Below are positions 1 to 6,050 of a stretch of 6,077 nucleotides of DNA, one piece after another (position 1 is the first letter of the stretch; each line of letters starts with the position of its first letter). The DNA is taken from positions 1 to 6,077 of the forward strand of contig WGED01000649.1 in NCBI GenBank assembly GCA_015492915.1. The letters are read 5' to 3'. This DNA is from Cyclobacteriaceae bacterium (GTDB lineage Bacteria; Bacteroidota; Bacteroidia; Cytophagales; Cyclobacteriaceae). The notes beneath the pieces were generated by a model that was given only the letters and a program-made list of their open reading frames with translations, was not told where the DNA came from and ran no database searches. The translations under genes and the position numbers were made by a program.

Positions 1-304
1 ACACATGCCTTTTGCCGTCAACTATGACAACCAAATGCCTGAATTTATAGGTATCATTGACTACCAGTCCGCCAAAATATCGCATGATGCGCGTTTTGTA
101 AGCGAGATTTTTTGTTTTCATGATGTCGATAACTGAGTGACAGGGCTTTTTTACTGTATCACAAAACGTGATGATCAGCGATTCGTTTTCTACGTCGAAA
201 GATACCGCTGCAAAAGTGGAGTTAATCTCTATCTGATCGAGTGAATCAGAGGCGTAACCAAAAGGTGCCGCGAACAAAAGGATAATAAAAAGTAAATTTT
301 TCAT
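1..304 (-). CDS. Small exported protein of unknown function, C-terminus cut by window edge
   Basis: The reverse strand is open from an ATG at 304-302 to the window edge, giving the first 101 residues of a protein whose stop lies outside. The N-terminus reads as a Sec signal peptide: MKN, a hydrophobic run LLFIILLFAAPF, then GYA before SDSLDQ, so cleavage after residue 18 is likely and the product should be periplasmic or outer-membrane associated. The mature part has two cysteines (C48, C55) that could pair, alternating beta-like stretches (SLIITF, HLVVIV) and a basic segment around residues 62-75. I recognise no family. There is no clear ribosome binding site, which is common in Bacteroidota. 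It is transcribed away from the histidine-rich gene, so the two share the 305-566 region. The signal peptide makes a real gene likely; the function is unknown. Confidence 0.72.
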   Translation of the reverse strand, partial: MKNLLFIILLFAAPFGYASDSLDQIEINSTFAAVSFDVENESLIITFCDTVKKPCHSVIDIMKTKNLAYKTRIMRYFGGLVVNDTYKFRHLVVIVDGKRHV

Positions 305-566
305 GATAAAGCTGTTTGGTTGCTCCTATTGATGCCAAAGGCATGCCAAACAGTCTACCTGCCAGATCACCAAAGAATTGCATTTTTCTCATGCCATCAA
401 CCCGTACGAATAAGGACAAAGCGATCATCAAAACGGACACACCTGAATTGTTTTTGTTTACATTTCTTATCCGGTTATTGATTATTCAATTAGTGAAAAT
501 CTGTTTTTATGCCAATAAAAAGCTAATTTTATAAACAGTATTTATTTCCCTGATTTTTTGAATTAT
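305..566. other. Divergent intergenic region, AT-rich, no supported gene
   Basis: This stretch lies between the minus-strand exported-protein gene and the plus-strand histidine-rich gene, so it should hold promoters for both. I found no convincing match to the Bacteroidota promoter pair (TTG-type -33 and TAnnTTTG -7); the nearest is TAATTTTA at 524-531, without a well-spaced partner. Two small inverted repeats are present: ATTGA/TCAAT at 477-490 with a 4-base spacer, and TTTTTAT/ATAAAAA at 504-521 around GCCA. Both are AT-rich and may be chance. Short ORFs here have no coding character. Confidence 0.5.
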
Positions 567-1016
567 ATGAGGGATTTTTACGGTAAAAAGTTAAAGGGGA
601 TTGTAGCATTTTTTCTACTGGGTCTGTATGTCGGCGGGATGTCAGGACCCTCGGGGATATATTTAGCCCATGATCTCCATCATCTCTTTACGCACACTTT
701 GTATCAGCATTTTTACCATGAATATGCTCATTTCAGAGGCATCCACCACGAACATCAAAAGAACCACGGGCATGGACATACCCACAATATTGTTATTGAT
801 TTTGCGCTGCAAAGGCTTGAAGAGGATAAAGAACACCATCATAGTGAAGAGACTTCTATGACCCCACCGGCCTTTAAGTATAACGATCATGTACGGGGCC
901 AGCACATTCACTTGTTGACATATATTATCACGAAAGCACCTTTTCTGTTTATTAATTATTCATGCTCCGATCTTACGGATCAGGAACCCGATTTGCCGCC
1001 TCCCAAATTAGCCTGA
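567..1016 (+). CDS. Histidine-rich exported or membrane-anchored protein, putative metal binder
   Basis: From the ATG at 567 this encodes 149 residues; an in-frame TTG at 558 would add three and is less likely. A basic start (KKLK) leads into a hydrophobic segment at about residues 11-24 (GIVAFFLLGLYVGG), which is a signal peptide or a signal anchor; no clean AxA cleavage site is visible. The rest is exceptionally rich in histidine: 20 in 149 residues, clustered at about 35-73 (including HHEH and HGHGHTH) and HHH at 90-92, followed by DH and HIH at 108-115. The C-terminus has a moderately hydrophobic segment (116-132), one cysteine (C133) and a PPPKLA tail. Such density points to binding of zinc, nickel, cobalt or copper in the envelope, as chaperone, buffer or sensor. 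It lies 138 bases upstream of a TonB-dependent receptor on the same strand, which supports a role in metal uptake. I do not recognise a named family, and the metal cannot be inferred. Confidence 0.82.
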   Translation: MRDFYGKKLKGIVAFFLLGLYVGGMSGPSGIYLAHDLHHLFTHTLYQHFYHEYAHFRGIHHEHQKNHGHGHTHNIVIDFALQRLEEDKEHHHSEETSMTPPAFKYNDHVRGQHIHLLTYIITKAPFLFINYSCSDLTDQEPDLPPPKLA

Positions 1017-1019
1017 TCA

Positions 1020-1038
1020 AATAATTTCATCAATTATT
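1020..1038 (+). repeat. AT-only stem-loop just after the histidine-rich gene
   Basis: AATAATT at 1020-1026 pairs with AATTATT at 1032-1038 around a 5-base loop, starting four bases after the TGA at 1014-1016. The stem contains no G or C and no clean T-tract follows, so it would be at best a weak terminator. Read-through into the receptor gene is therefore possible. Confidence 0.3.
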
Positions 1039-1063
1039 ATCCTTTTCTCATATCAGAGATATC

Positions 1064-1086
1064 GACCGATCATATTATGATCCGTC
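1064..1086. promoter_or_regulatory. Palindromic operator candidate, Fur-family-like 7-1-7 geometry
   Basis: GATCATA (1068-1074), a central T (1075) and TATGATC (1076-1082) form a perfect 7-1-7 inverted repeat. After one mismatched pair (C/C), three more pairs extend it (GAC at 1064-1066, GTC at 1084-1086), giving a 23-bp palindrome with one mismatch per arm. Fur, Zur, PerR and related metal-responsive repressors recognise 7-1-7 boxes such as TGATAATnATTATCA, and Zur sites of about 23 bp are known. The geometry is observed; the assignment to a Fur-family regulator is inference, supported by its position 68 bases upstream of a metal-type TonB-dependent receptor. The base sequence is not identical to the classical Fur or Zur consensus, so another dimeric repressor is possible. 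Confidence 0.5.
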
Positions 1087-1098
1087 CTATGGGATAAT

Positions 1099-1122
1099 TA
1101 TGCCATGCGGCATATGATGGCA
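1099..1122. repeat. Overlapping inverted repeats in the receptor leader
   Basis: Two mutually exclusive pairings share the same bases: TATGCC (1099-1104) with GGCATA (1109-1114) around ATGC, and TGCCAT (1101-1106) with ATGGCA (1117-1122) around a 10-base spacer. They lie between the 23-bp palindrome and the receptor start at 1155. They could be a second operator or alternative hairpins in the 5' leader; the sequence alone does not decide, and chance is possible. Confidence 0.3.
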
Positions 1123-1154
1123 TTCTTAATTCACCTGACATTTTTTAACAAAGC

Positions 1155-3569
1155 ATGATGAAAAGTAATATAAAAAACATTTCATCAGTGGCAGTCTTTG
1201 TACTCATTTTCCTCTTTTCAGGCTCTTTTCTACTGTATGCCCAATCAGGCATATTAAAAGGAAAGGTAAGTGACGCGGAAGACGGTAACGGATTGCCATT
1301 GGTAAATATCATAATCAAAGGTACTGTGTTAGGTACCAGCACAGGCCTGCACGGCGAGTATCGGATCGATAACGTGCCTGCAGGCGATCAGGTTGTGGTG
1401 GTTTCGTTCGTCGGTTATGAAACCATCGAAAAACAGGTATATATAAAACCTGACGAAACCGTCACGCTGAACATCGATCTGAAACCCGGCAGCCTCAATT
1501 TGTCTTCGATCCAGATAGAGGCGGAAAGACCATTCTCAGCCGCTTCGGCAAAAGGGATCCGGCAATTTGACATGAAAGTGAGGCCTGTCAGATCTTCGCA
1601 GGATTTGTTGATGCTCGCTCCGGGATTGATTATTGCACAGCACAACGGTGGCGGTAAGGCCGAACAGCTTTACATGCGCGGGTTTGATGCTGATCACGGC
1701 ACAGATGTCGGAATCTACGTAGATGGCATTCCGGTCAATATGGTATCACACGGACACGGCCAGGGCTATGCCGATCTGCACTTTCTGATCCCCGAGACAG
1801 TGGAAGGATTCGATGTATTCAAAGGTCCTTATTTCGCCCGGTTCGGTGATTTCGGCACAGCGGGTTCCGTCTCATTCCGGACTCAAGACCATCCCGATAA
1901 TAACCTGGTGAAGCTGGAGGGAGGTATGTTTAGTACGGCACGGCTGACGACCGTTCTGAAAATACCAACAAATAAAACGCACCAAAGCGCCTACCTGGCA
2001 GGTCAGTTTTATGCAACGGACGGGCCCTTTGAGAGTCCTCAGGATTTCATACGGTTTAATGTATTTGGCAAATTCCATACTCATCTCACCGAAACTTCTA
2101 CGCTGTCATTGTCACTTGGCGGTTTTAGCTCGGGATGGAATGCATCGGGCCAGATTCCAGACAGGGCGGTGAGCGAGGGACTGATTACGCGCTTCGGTGC
2201 CATCGATGATATGGAAGGAGGCACGACAAGCCGTGAGAACGTGAATATGGAATACACATACGGCGAAGGCACAGATCAGGAATTTAAGATCCAGGGTTAT
2301 TCGAGTTGGTATGATTTCCGGCTGTTTTCCAACTTTACCTTCTGGCTCAACGACCCTGTCAATGGCGACATGATAGAGCAAGTGGACAAGCGCAATATCC
2401 TGGGCATCAATACGCATTACATCTATCGTCAGCGACTGGGCAATATACTGTCGCAAACGACTGTGGGTGGTGGTTTGCGTGCCGATAATATCGACGTAAG
2501 TCTGTGGCACAGCCCCGACAGGATCAGGAAAACACTGAAGACGGATGACGGAATTTCGGAGCGCAGCCTTTTTCTCTGGGTTGAAGAGGATCTGATCTTT
2601 AATACCAAATGGAGAATGCAAATAGGATTGCGGGGAGACTACTTCACTTTCAATGTGAATGACAAACTCGACTTGCCGGAACCTCTTCCTTATATGGACG
2701 ACGAATTGCCCCGGTCCTCAACCTATTCGCAAAAAATGATCGTAAACCCAAAGCTCAACATCGTGTACAGTCCGTCTGAATCTGTTGAAATATTTTTAAA
2801 TAGCGGCACCGGATTTCACTCTAACGATGCCCGCGATGTTGTCACGACCCAGCGCATCCATGAAATAGAACAGGGATTAAGCCGTAAGGGCTATTCCCCG
2901 GTTCAAATTGATTCGGCACTCATAGCCCGCAATTTCGATCCTGTACACAGAAACACCCTTACTTTGCCACGAGCGACTGGTTTTGAAATGGGCAGTAAGC
3001 TGAATATCGGTAAAAGAGCTATCCTGAGTTTGGCAGCGTGGTATCTGCATATGCAGGAAGAACTTGTGTTTGTCGGCGATGAAGGAACCACCGAGATCAA
3101 CGGAGCAACGCGCAGGATCGGCCTTGATCTTGAGGGGCGCTTTCAACTTTCGTCATGGCTCTGGGCCGACATTGACCTGAACCTTGCAAATGGCAAATTC
3201 ATTAATGAGCCTGAGGGACAAAATGAGATTCCACTGGCACCGCGGGTTACATCTCAGGGGGGCCTTACAGCCTTGCTCGACAAAGGCTTCGAAGGTGCGC
3301 TGAGGTACCGCTATGTCGGCGAAAGACCCGCCAATGAGACAAACACAGTGAGGGCCAAAGGGTATTTTCTCCTGAATATGATGCTTGCTTACCGCTTCGG
3401 CATTATCAAAGTTTTCGGGTCATTGGAAAACATGCTGAATGTGGAATGGAACGAAGCCCAGTTCGACACGGAATCGAGGTTGCAGTTTGAACCGGAACCT
3501 GTGTCGGAAATTCATTACACGCCGGGCAATCCTTTTAATGTACAGTTTGGAGTGAGTGTTGAATTTTAG
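1155..3569 (+). CDS. TonB-dependent outer-membrane receptor, probably for a metal or metal complex
   Basis: This encodes 804 residues, a full-length TonB-dependent receptor: a 22-strand outer-membrane barrel with an internal plug that imports a substrate using energy passed by TonB-ExbB-ExbD. Residues 1-29 are a signal peptide ending LLYA before QSG. Residues 32-110 are a carboxypeptidase-regulatory-like beta domain (GKVSD, GTSTG, GEYRIDNVPAG, VSFVGYE), usual in Bacteroidota receptors. A TonB-box-like IQIEA lies at 119-123. The plug runs from about 128 to 245 (MRGFDADHG, VDGIPVN, FKGPYFARFG, AGSVSF) and the barrel fills the rest, ending in the terminal phenylalanine of outer-membrane barrels (FGVSVEF). 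The plug has a histidine cluster (H181, H199, H201, H209, in SHGHGQGYADLHF), suggesting a metal ligand rather than a glycan; no SusD partner is present. An adjacent ATG at 1158 is an equally plausible start. It follows the histidine-rich gene and is followed by a terminator. The receptor class is certain; the metal substrate is inferred. Confidence 0.95.
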   Translation: MMKSNIKNISSVAVFVLIFLFSGSFLLYAQSGILKGKVSDAEDGNGLPLVNIIIKGTVLGTSTGLHGEYRIDNVPAGDQVVVVSFVGYETIEKQVYIKPDETVTLNIDLKPGSLNLSSIQIEAERPFSAASAKGIRQFDMKVRPVRSSQDLLMLAPGLIIAQHNGGGKAEQLYMRGFDADHGTDVGIYVDGIPVNMVSHGHGQGYADLHFLIPETVEGFDVFKGPYFARFGDFGTAGSVSFRTQDHPDNNLVKLEGGMFSTARLTTVLKIPTNKTHQSAYLAGQFYATDGPFESPQDFIRFNVFGKFHTHLTETSTLSLSLGGFSSGWNASGQIPDRAVSEGLITRFGAIDDMEGGTTSRENVNMEYTYGEGTDQEFKIQGYSSWYDFRLFSNFTFWLNDPVNGDMIEQVDKRNILGINTHYIYRQRLGNILSQTTVGGGLRADNIDVSLWHSPDRIRKTLKTDDGISERSLFLWVEEDLIFNTKWRMQIGLRGDYFTFNVNDKLDLPEPLPYMDDELPRSSTYSQKMIVNPKLNIVYSPSESVEIFLNSGTGFHSNDARDVVTTQRIHEIEQGLSRKGYSPVQIDSALIARNFDPVHRNTLTLPRATGFEMGSKLNIGKRAILSLAAWYLHMQEELVFVGDEGTTEINGATRRIGLDLEGRFQLSSWLWADIDLNLANGKFINEPEGQNEIPLAPRVTSQGGLTALLDKGFEGALRYRYVGERPANETNTVRAKGYFLLNMMLAYRFGIIKVFGSLENMLNVEWNEAQFDTESRLQFEPEPVSEIHYTPGNPFNVQFGVSVEF

Positions 3570-3582
3570 TTTTATATGAAAT

Positions 3583-3618
3583 ACAGAAAAGGCTCCCGGG
3601 GGCCTTTTCTGTTTCTTC
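3583..3618 (+). terminator. Rho-independent terminator of the receptor gene, possibly bidirectional
   Basis: ACAGAAAAGGC at 3583-3593 pairs perfectly with GCCTTTTCTGT at 3602-3612 around an 8-base loop, 14 bases after the receptor stop, followed by a pyrimidine-rich run (TTCTTC). It lies between convergent genes, and the A-rich left arm flank could also let it stop transcripts coming from the kinase gene on the other strand. Confidence 0.8.
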
Positions 3619-3657
3619 ACATTTAAATATCATTAAAAACCATAGGATTGCCCCGCT

Positions 3658-3681
3658 ATGAAAAAACAGCGATTTTTTCAT
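3658..3681 (-). repeat. AT-rich inverted repeat over the kinase stop codon
   Basis: ATGAAAAAA (3658-3666) and TTTTTTCAT (3673-3681) form a perfect 9-bp inverted repeat with a 6-base loop, and the right arm includes the kinase stop codon (3678-3680). On the minus strand the RNA would be an A-arm, a short loop and a U-rich arm, so it could be a weak terminator for the kinase gene backed by the stronger hairpin beyond it. Confidence 0.4.
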
Positions 3682-4499
3682 GCGCCGTTACCCTGCAGCT
3701 TGATGGCAGCCCCGATTGCCGTACCAAATTCTGCATAATCGGGGACAATGAATTTCATCTTATATAATTCGGCGACATTATCCATTACCTTGCGGATCAA
3801 TGGCAAGATAGACAATTTACCTGTCAGGACGATATCCCTTACTTTAACAGCTCTGGCTGCGGACAGCCCGAGCAATGCAATGGTCTGACCCACCAGATTG
3901 ATAATCGCCAGGGCGATATCACTATCATTGGCCTCGTCAGACATTTTACCGAAATTTGAAGCAGTGGCAGTTTCCGGCAGGTTTTTCAAGGGTCCCCTGG
4001 CGATATCGCCCACAGTGAGGTCAACCATTTTAGGCCTGCCTTTCGAGGCTTTGTCCATCAGGGTGCTGATGGTTGTGATGTTGAGCATCTGTCTTGCAAG
4101 GCCCACCATGGTGCCACCACCGACACCGCTCCCGCCCCAGTGCCGGATATCCTTTCCTTTTACATAAACCAGAGCCGTGCCTGTACCCATACTAATGACC
4201 ATCGCCTCCTGAAAACCGGACAGGTAGGCGCCCGCTGTACCGATGGCGTCAAATTCATTCACTTTTTTCACGGGAATACCCAGCAATTGATCTCCGATCT
4301 GCCCCGATCCGACCCCCGTTGCAGCGATAAATCGTATTTCGGGTAATGACAATCCGGTCATATCCACAAACTTGCCCAAGGCACCGGCAGCCGATGTCAC
4401 GGGATCGTCAGCCTTTACAGAAACCGGATTGAGGATCTGACCGTTATTCAAACCAACGATGTCCGTGGTGGTTCCTCCGATGTCAATGCCAATGATCAT
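3678..4499 (-). CDS. coaW: Type II pantothenate kinase (Fumble/PanK-II family)
   Basis: This 273-residue protein catalyses ATP-dependent phosphorylation of pantothenate to 4'-phosphopantothenate, the first step of coenzyme A synthesis, in the cytoplasm. It has the ASKHA kinase fold. GIDIGGTTTD (residues 4-13) is the first phosphate loop, with D6. E82 in NEFDAIGTAG matches the catalytic glutamate of type II enzymes. MGTGTA (104-109) is the second phosphate motif, and HWGGSGVGGGT (120-130) is the glycine-rich signature of the family. SNFGK (181-185) matches the SxFGx motif of eukaryotic and bacterial type II enzymes, and LTGKL then EFGTAIGAA close the C-terminal half. The length matches bacterial members such as the staphylococcal CoaW. 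The ATG at 4499 puts GIDIGG at residue 4, as expected. It is transcribed towards the receptor and away from the 4647 gene. No other CoA gene is nearby, so it is probably a single-gene unit. Many bacteria of this phylum rely on the unrelated type III enzyme (CoaX), so type II here is of some interest. An uncharacterised ASKHA kinase is the main alternative. Confidence 0.88.
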   Translation of the reverse strand: MIIGIDIGGTTTDIVGLNNGQILNPVSVKADDPVTSAAGALGKFVDMTGLSLPEIRFIAATGVGSGQIGDQLLGIPVKKVNEFDAIGTAGAYLSGFQEAMVISMGTGTALVYVKGKDIRHWGGSGVGGGTMVGLARQMLNITTISTLMDKASKGRPKMVDLTVGDIARGPLKNLPETATASNFGKMSDEANDSDIALAIINLVGQTIALLGLSAARAVKVRDIVLTGKLSILPLIRKVMDNVAELYKMKFIVPDYAEFGTAIGAAIKLQGNGA

Positions 4500-4544
4500 G
4501 ATCCGATTGATTTACTTCAAAGTGAAAATAGGCAGAAATCCATA

Positions 4545-4625
4545 AATTCATGAGAATTGTGGCAAAAAATTCATGGGCATCAAAAAGAATCCGCTATTTT
4601 TACCAGGACTAAATTTTCATGAATT
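4545..4625. repeat. Three AATTCATG repeats in the divergent promoter region
   Basis: The 147-base region between the kinase start and the 4647 start holds AATTCATG three times: plus strand at 4545-4552 and 4568-4575, and minus strand with its complement CATGAATT at 4618-4625. The first copy is also part of AATTC-ATGA-GAATT (4545-4558), a small inverted repeat. Repeated sites in a shared promoter region could be operator boxes for one regulator of both genes. The region is AT-rich, so this is suggestive only. Confidence 0.35.
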
Positions 4626-4646
4626 CTATTCAAAATTATTCGACTT

Positions 4647-5021
4647 ATGGATTTCAAGGCATTCGAACAACTTATAAAAGACACAGCATCACAAAAAAAC
4701 CTGGATGAGGAAACACTCATCGATGACCTCGCCGATATACTGAGACTAAAATACGGCATTTCCATCATGGAAAAGGAAAGAGAACTGATTGACGAGGTGA
4801 AAAATAAAATCATCACCAGGCTCTACAACACCGAAGAGCATACGCTAAAATCCAGAGAAGACCTTCCTCGCTTATTCAAGCTCGATGCACTGGAAAAGGA
4901 TTATCTTACCGAAGCCGTTGACGAACTGCAACGCGAAGGCCTCGTAGAAACCGACTCCTCAGGTATTTCACTTACCAAAGAGGGAGTCATGAAGTACAAG
5001 CAATTCTATGGGGAAATTTAA
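4647..5021 (+). CDS. Acidic 124-residue protein of unknown function, winged-helix-like C-terminus
   Basis: I do not recognise the family. The protein has no signal peptide or membrane segment, so it should be cytoplasmic, and it is rich in glutamate, aspartate and lysine. Residues 1-60 look all-helical (FEQLIKDTASQKN, ETLIDDLADILRL, EKERELIDEVKNKIITRLY). Residues about 50-124 resemble a winged helix: helices near 50-60, 70-79 and 84-97 (DYLTEAVDELQREG), a beta hairpin LVETDSSGISLT (99-110) as the wing, and a last helix EGVMKYKQFYG. The run of a helix, then GLVETD, then LTKEG is common in small DNA-binding wHTH proteins, where the helix before the wing contacts DNA. It stands alone, divergent from the pantothenate kinase and convergent with the membrane transporter, 55 bases from the latter's stop. 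Its pattern of conserved-looking charged helices and clean start support a real gene; a regulatory role is inference. Confidence 0.78.
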   Translation: MDFKAFEQLIKDTASQKNLDEETLIDDLADILRLKYGISIMEKERELIDEVKNKIITRLYNTEEHTLKSREDLPRLFKLDALEKDYLTEAVDELQREGLVETDSSGISLTKEGVMKYKQFYGEI

Positions 5022-5076
5022 GAAATTACCCTGTATGAGTAATGAATGATTTTATTTCGGTATCTCAGCCCGTAGC

Positions 5077-5796
5077 CTACAATCCTAAAAATACAATTGC
5101 CAAACCGGCAAGGCAGATGGTAGCACCCGCAATGGCATGAGTATAGCGCTCCAGTTTATTAAACCGCGCCATGTTGATGCCCCAGACGCCCAATAAAACT
5201 ATACCGAGCATCGTCAGAATGGTAGTGATGCCGAAAATGGTGGTGACGATTACCATGCCGCTGATACTACTTTTGGCCGCAGGGTACATGAGGAGTGGAA
5301 TGAGCGACTCACACGGACCGAATACAAAAATTGTGAACAAAATCCATGGCGTAATATCCTTGAGGCCTTTTTTACTTTCGTGAACATGCGCATGATCGCC
5401 TGTATGGGAATGCTCATGCTCATGCACTACACCGCCTTCGTGCACATGGATATGCGTATGAGGCTTATTTTTAATCGCCCTGAAAACGCCCCACACAAAA
5501 TAGGCGAACCCGAAACCGATGAGAAGCCATGCAGCAATCGTTCCCCGATACTCCTCGAGCGCTTCCAGTTTCATGACTTCCGACCCAATGAATATGCCGA
5601 TTGCACCCAGCACGATCGAACTCATCACGTGACCGACACCACTGATGGCAGTGATCCAAGAGGTTTTGACCATCGACCAGTTGCGGGCCTTGGACATCAC
5701 GATGAAAGGCAAATAGTGGTCCGGGCCTAATATTGTATGTACAAATCCCAAAGTGGCTGCAGTCCAGCTCAATAAGGCGATTTCAGAATTAAACAT
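5077..5796 (-). CDS. NicO/UreH-like polytopic membrane transporter with histidine-rich loop
   Basis: This 239-residue inner-membrane protein has about six hydrophobic helices (roughly 8-30, 48-72, 86-108, 147-172, 178-206, 216-238). A cytoplasmic or periplasmic loop at 113-139 carries 11 histidines in alternating HxH style (HTHIHVH, HEHEHSH, HAHVH). Helix 1 has a conserved-looking FVH then GPDHYLPF (H20, D26, H27), helix 2 has GVGHVMSS (H56), and helix 4 begins with FGPCE (159-163). Histidine and aspartate in the first two helices plus a histidine-rich loop are features of the nickel/cobalt transporters (NicO/RcnA, HupE/UreJ, UreH) and of some TauE-like proteins. A role in nickel, cobalt or zinc transport is therefore the best reading; direction is not determinable. 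It begins at an ATG at 5796-5794 with no strong ribosome site. Its histidine-rich style matches the 567 gene about 4 kb away, suggesting a shared metal. Automatic pipelines may label it 'sulfite exporter TauE/SafE' or 'urease accessory protein UreH'; no urease gene is visible here. Confidence 0.8.
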   Translation of the reverse strand: MFNSEIALLSWTAATLGFVHTILGPDHYLPFIVMSKARNWSMVKTSWITAISGVGHVMSSIVLGAIGIFIGSEVMKLEALEEYRGTIAAWLLIGFGFAYFVWGVFRAIKNKPHTHIHVHEGGVVHEHEHSHTGDHAHVHESKKGLKDITPWILFTIFVFGPCESLIPLLMYPAAKSSISGMVIVTTIFGITTILTMLGIVLLGVWGINMARFNKLERYTHAIAGATICLAGLAIVFLGL

Positions 5797-6050
5797 ATCG
5801 ATAAAAATGATTTGTCAGTTGAAAAATACCTCGAATTTCATGGGTAAAGTTAGCCAATAATATCATAAATCATGAAAACCACCCCTAATTCAGAATTATT
5901 TTAAAGTTGACCCTTTCCTGTAAATCACTCAAGTTTCGCAATAAAATAAGTGGCTGAAAATGAGATAAAAAGACAATAAAAAGCAGCATGAAAATTTGGT
6001 TAAAATATTGAATTTCAGTATTTTAACATAGTTTCCAAACACAAATAATC
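5797..6050. other. AT-rich intergenic stretch with nested inverted repeats at its right end
   Basis: The left part must contain the promoter of the minus-strand transporter. Two near-matches to TAnnTTTG are seen on that strand (TATTTTTC and TAACTTTA within 5825-5860), but neither has a well-spaced -33 element, so I do not call a promoter. I see no gene between 5797 and 6050. The right part holds the hairpins described separately, close upstream of an ORF that leaves the window. Confidence 0.5.

Noticed and set aside
246..440. Minus-strand 64-codon ORF with a hydrophobic start
   Set aside because: It overlaps the signal-peptide region of the better supported exported-protein gene in another frame and shows no domain.
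316..534. Plus-strand 72-codon ORF in the gap before the histidine-rich gene
   Set aside because: It has no signal, domain or ribosome site, overlaps the promoter region of both flanking genes, and its composition is like translated AT-rich non-coding DNA.
693..860. Repeated CAT/CAC triplets in the histidine-rich gene, considered as a DNA repeat or CRISPR-like array
   Set aside because: There is no constant repeat unit or spacing; the pattern follows from histidine codons.
2112..2621. Long minus-strand ORF of 169 codons inside the receptor gene
   Set aside because: It is antisense to the barrel-coding region of a certain receptor gene and has no recognisable protein features.
4494..4503. 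Perfect 10-bp palindrome GATCATGATC over the kinase start codon
   Set aside because: It is short and partly dictated by the start codon and the second codon (ATG ATC), so it is not good evidence for an operator, although it resembles the half-site upstream of the receptor.
4631..4638. TAATTTTG on the minus strand as a Bacteroidota -7 element for the kinase gene
   Set aside because: It matches TAnnTTTG, but the best upstream TTG is only about 16 bases away instead of the usual 19 or more, and that element would lie inside the coding region of the divergent gene.
5380..5730. Plus-strand 116-codon ORF opposite the transporter
   Set aside because: It is antisense to the clear membrane protein; its methionine-rich start is the mirror of the histidine codons of the loop.
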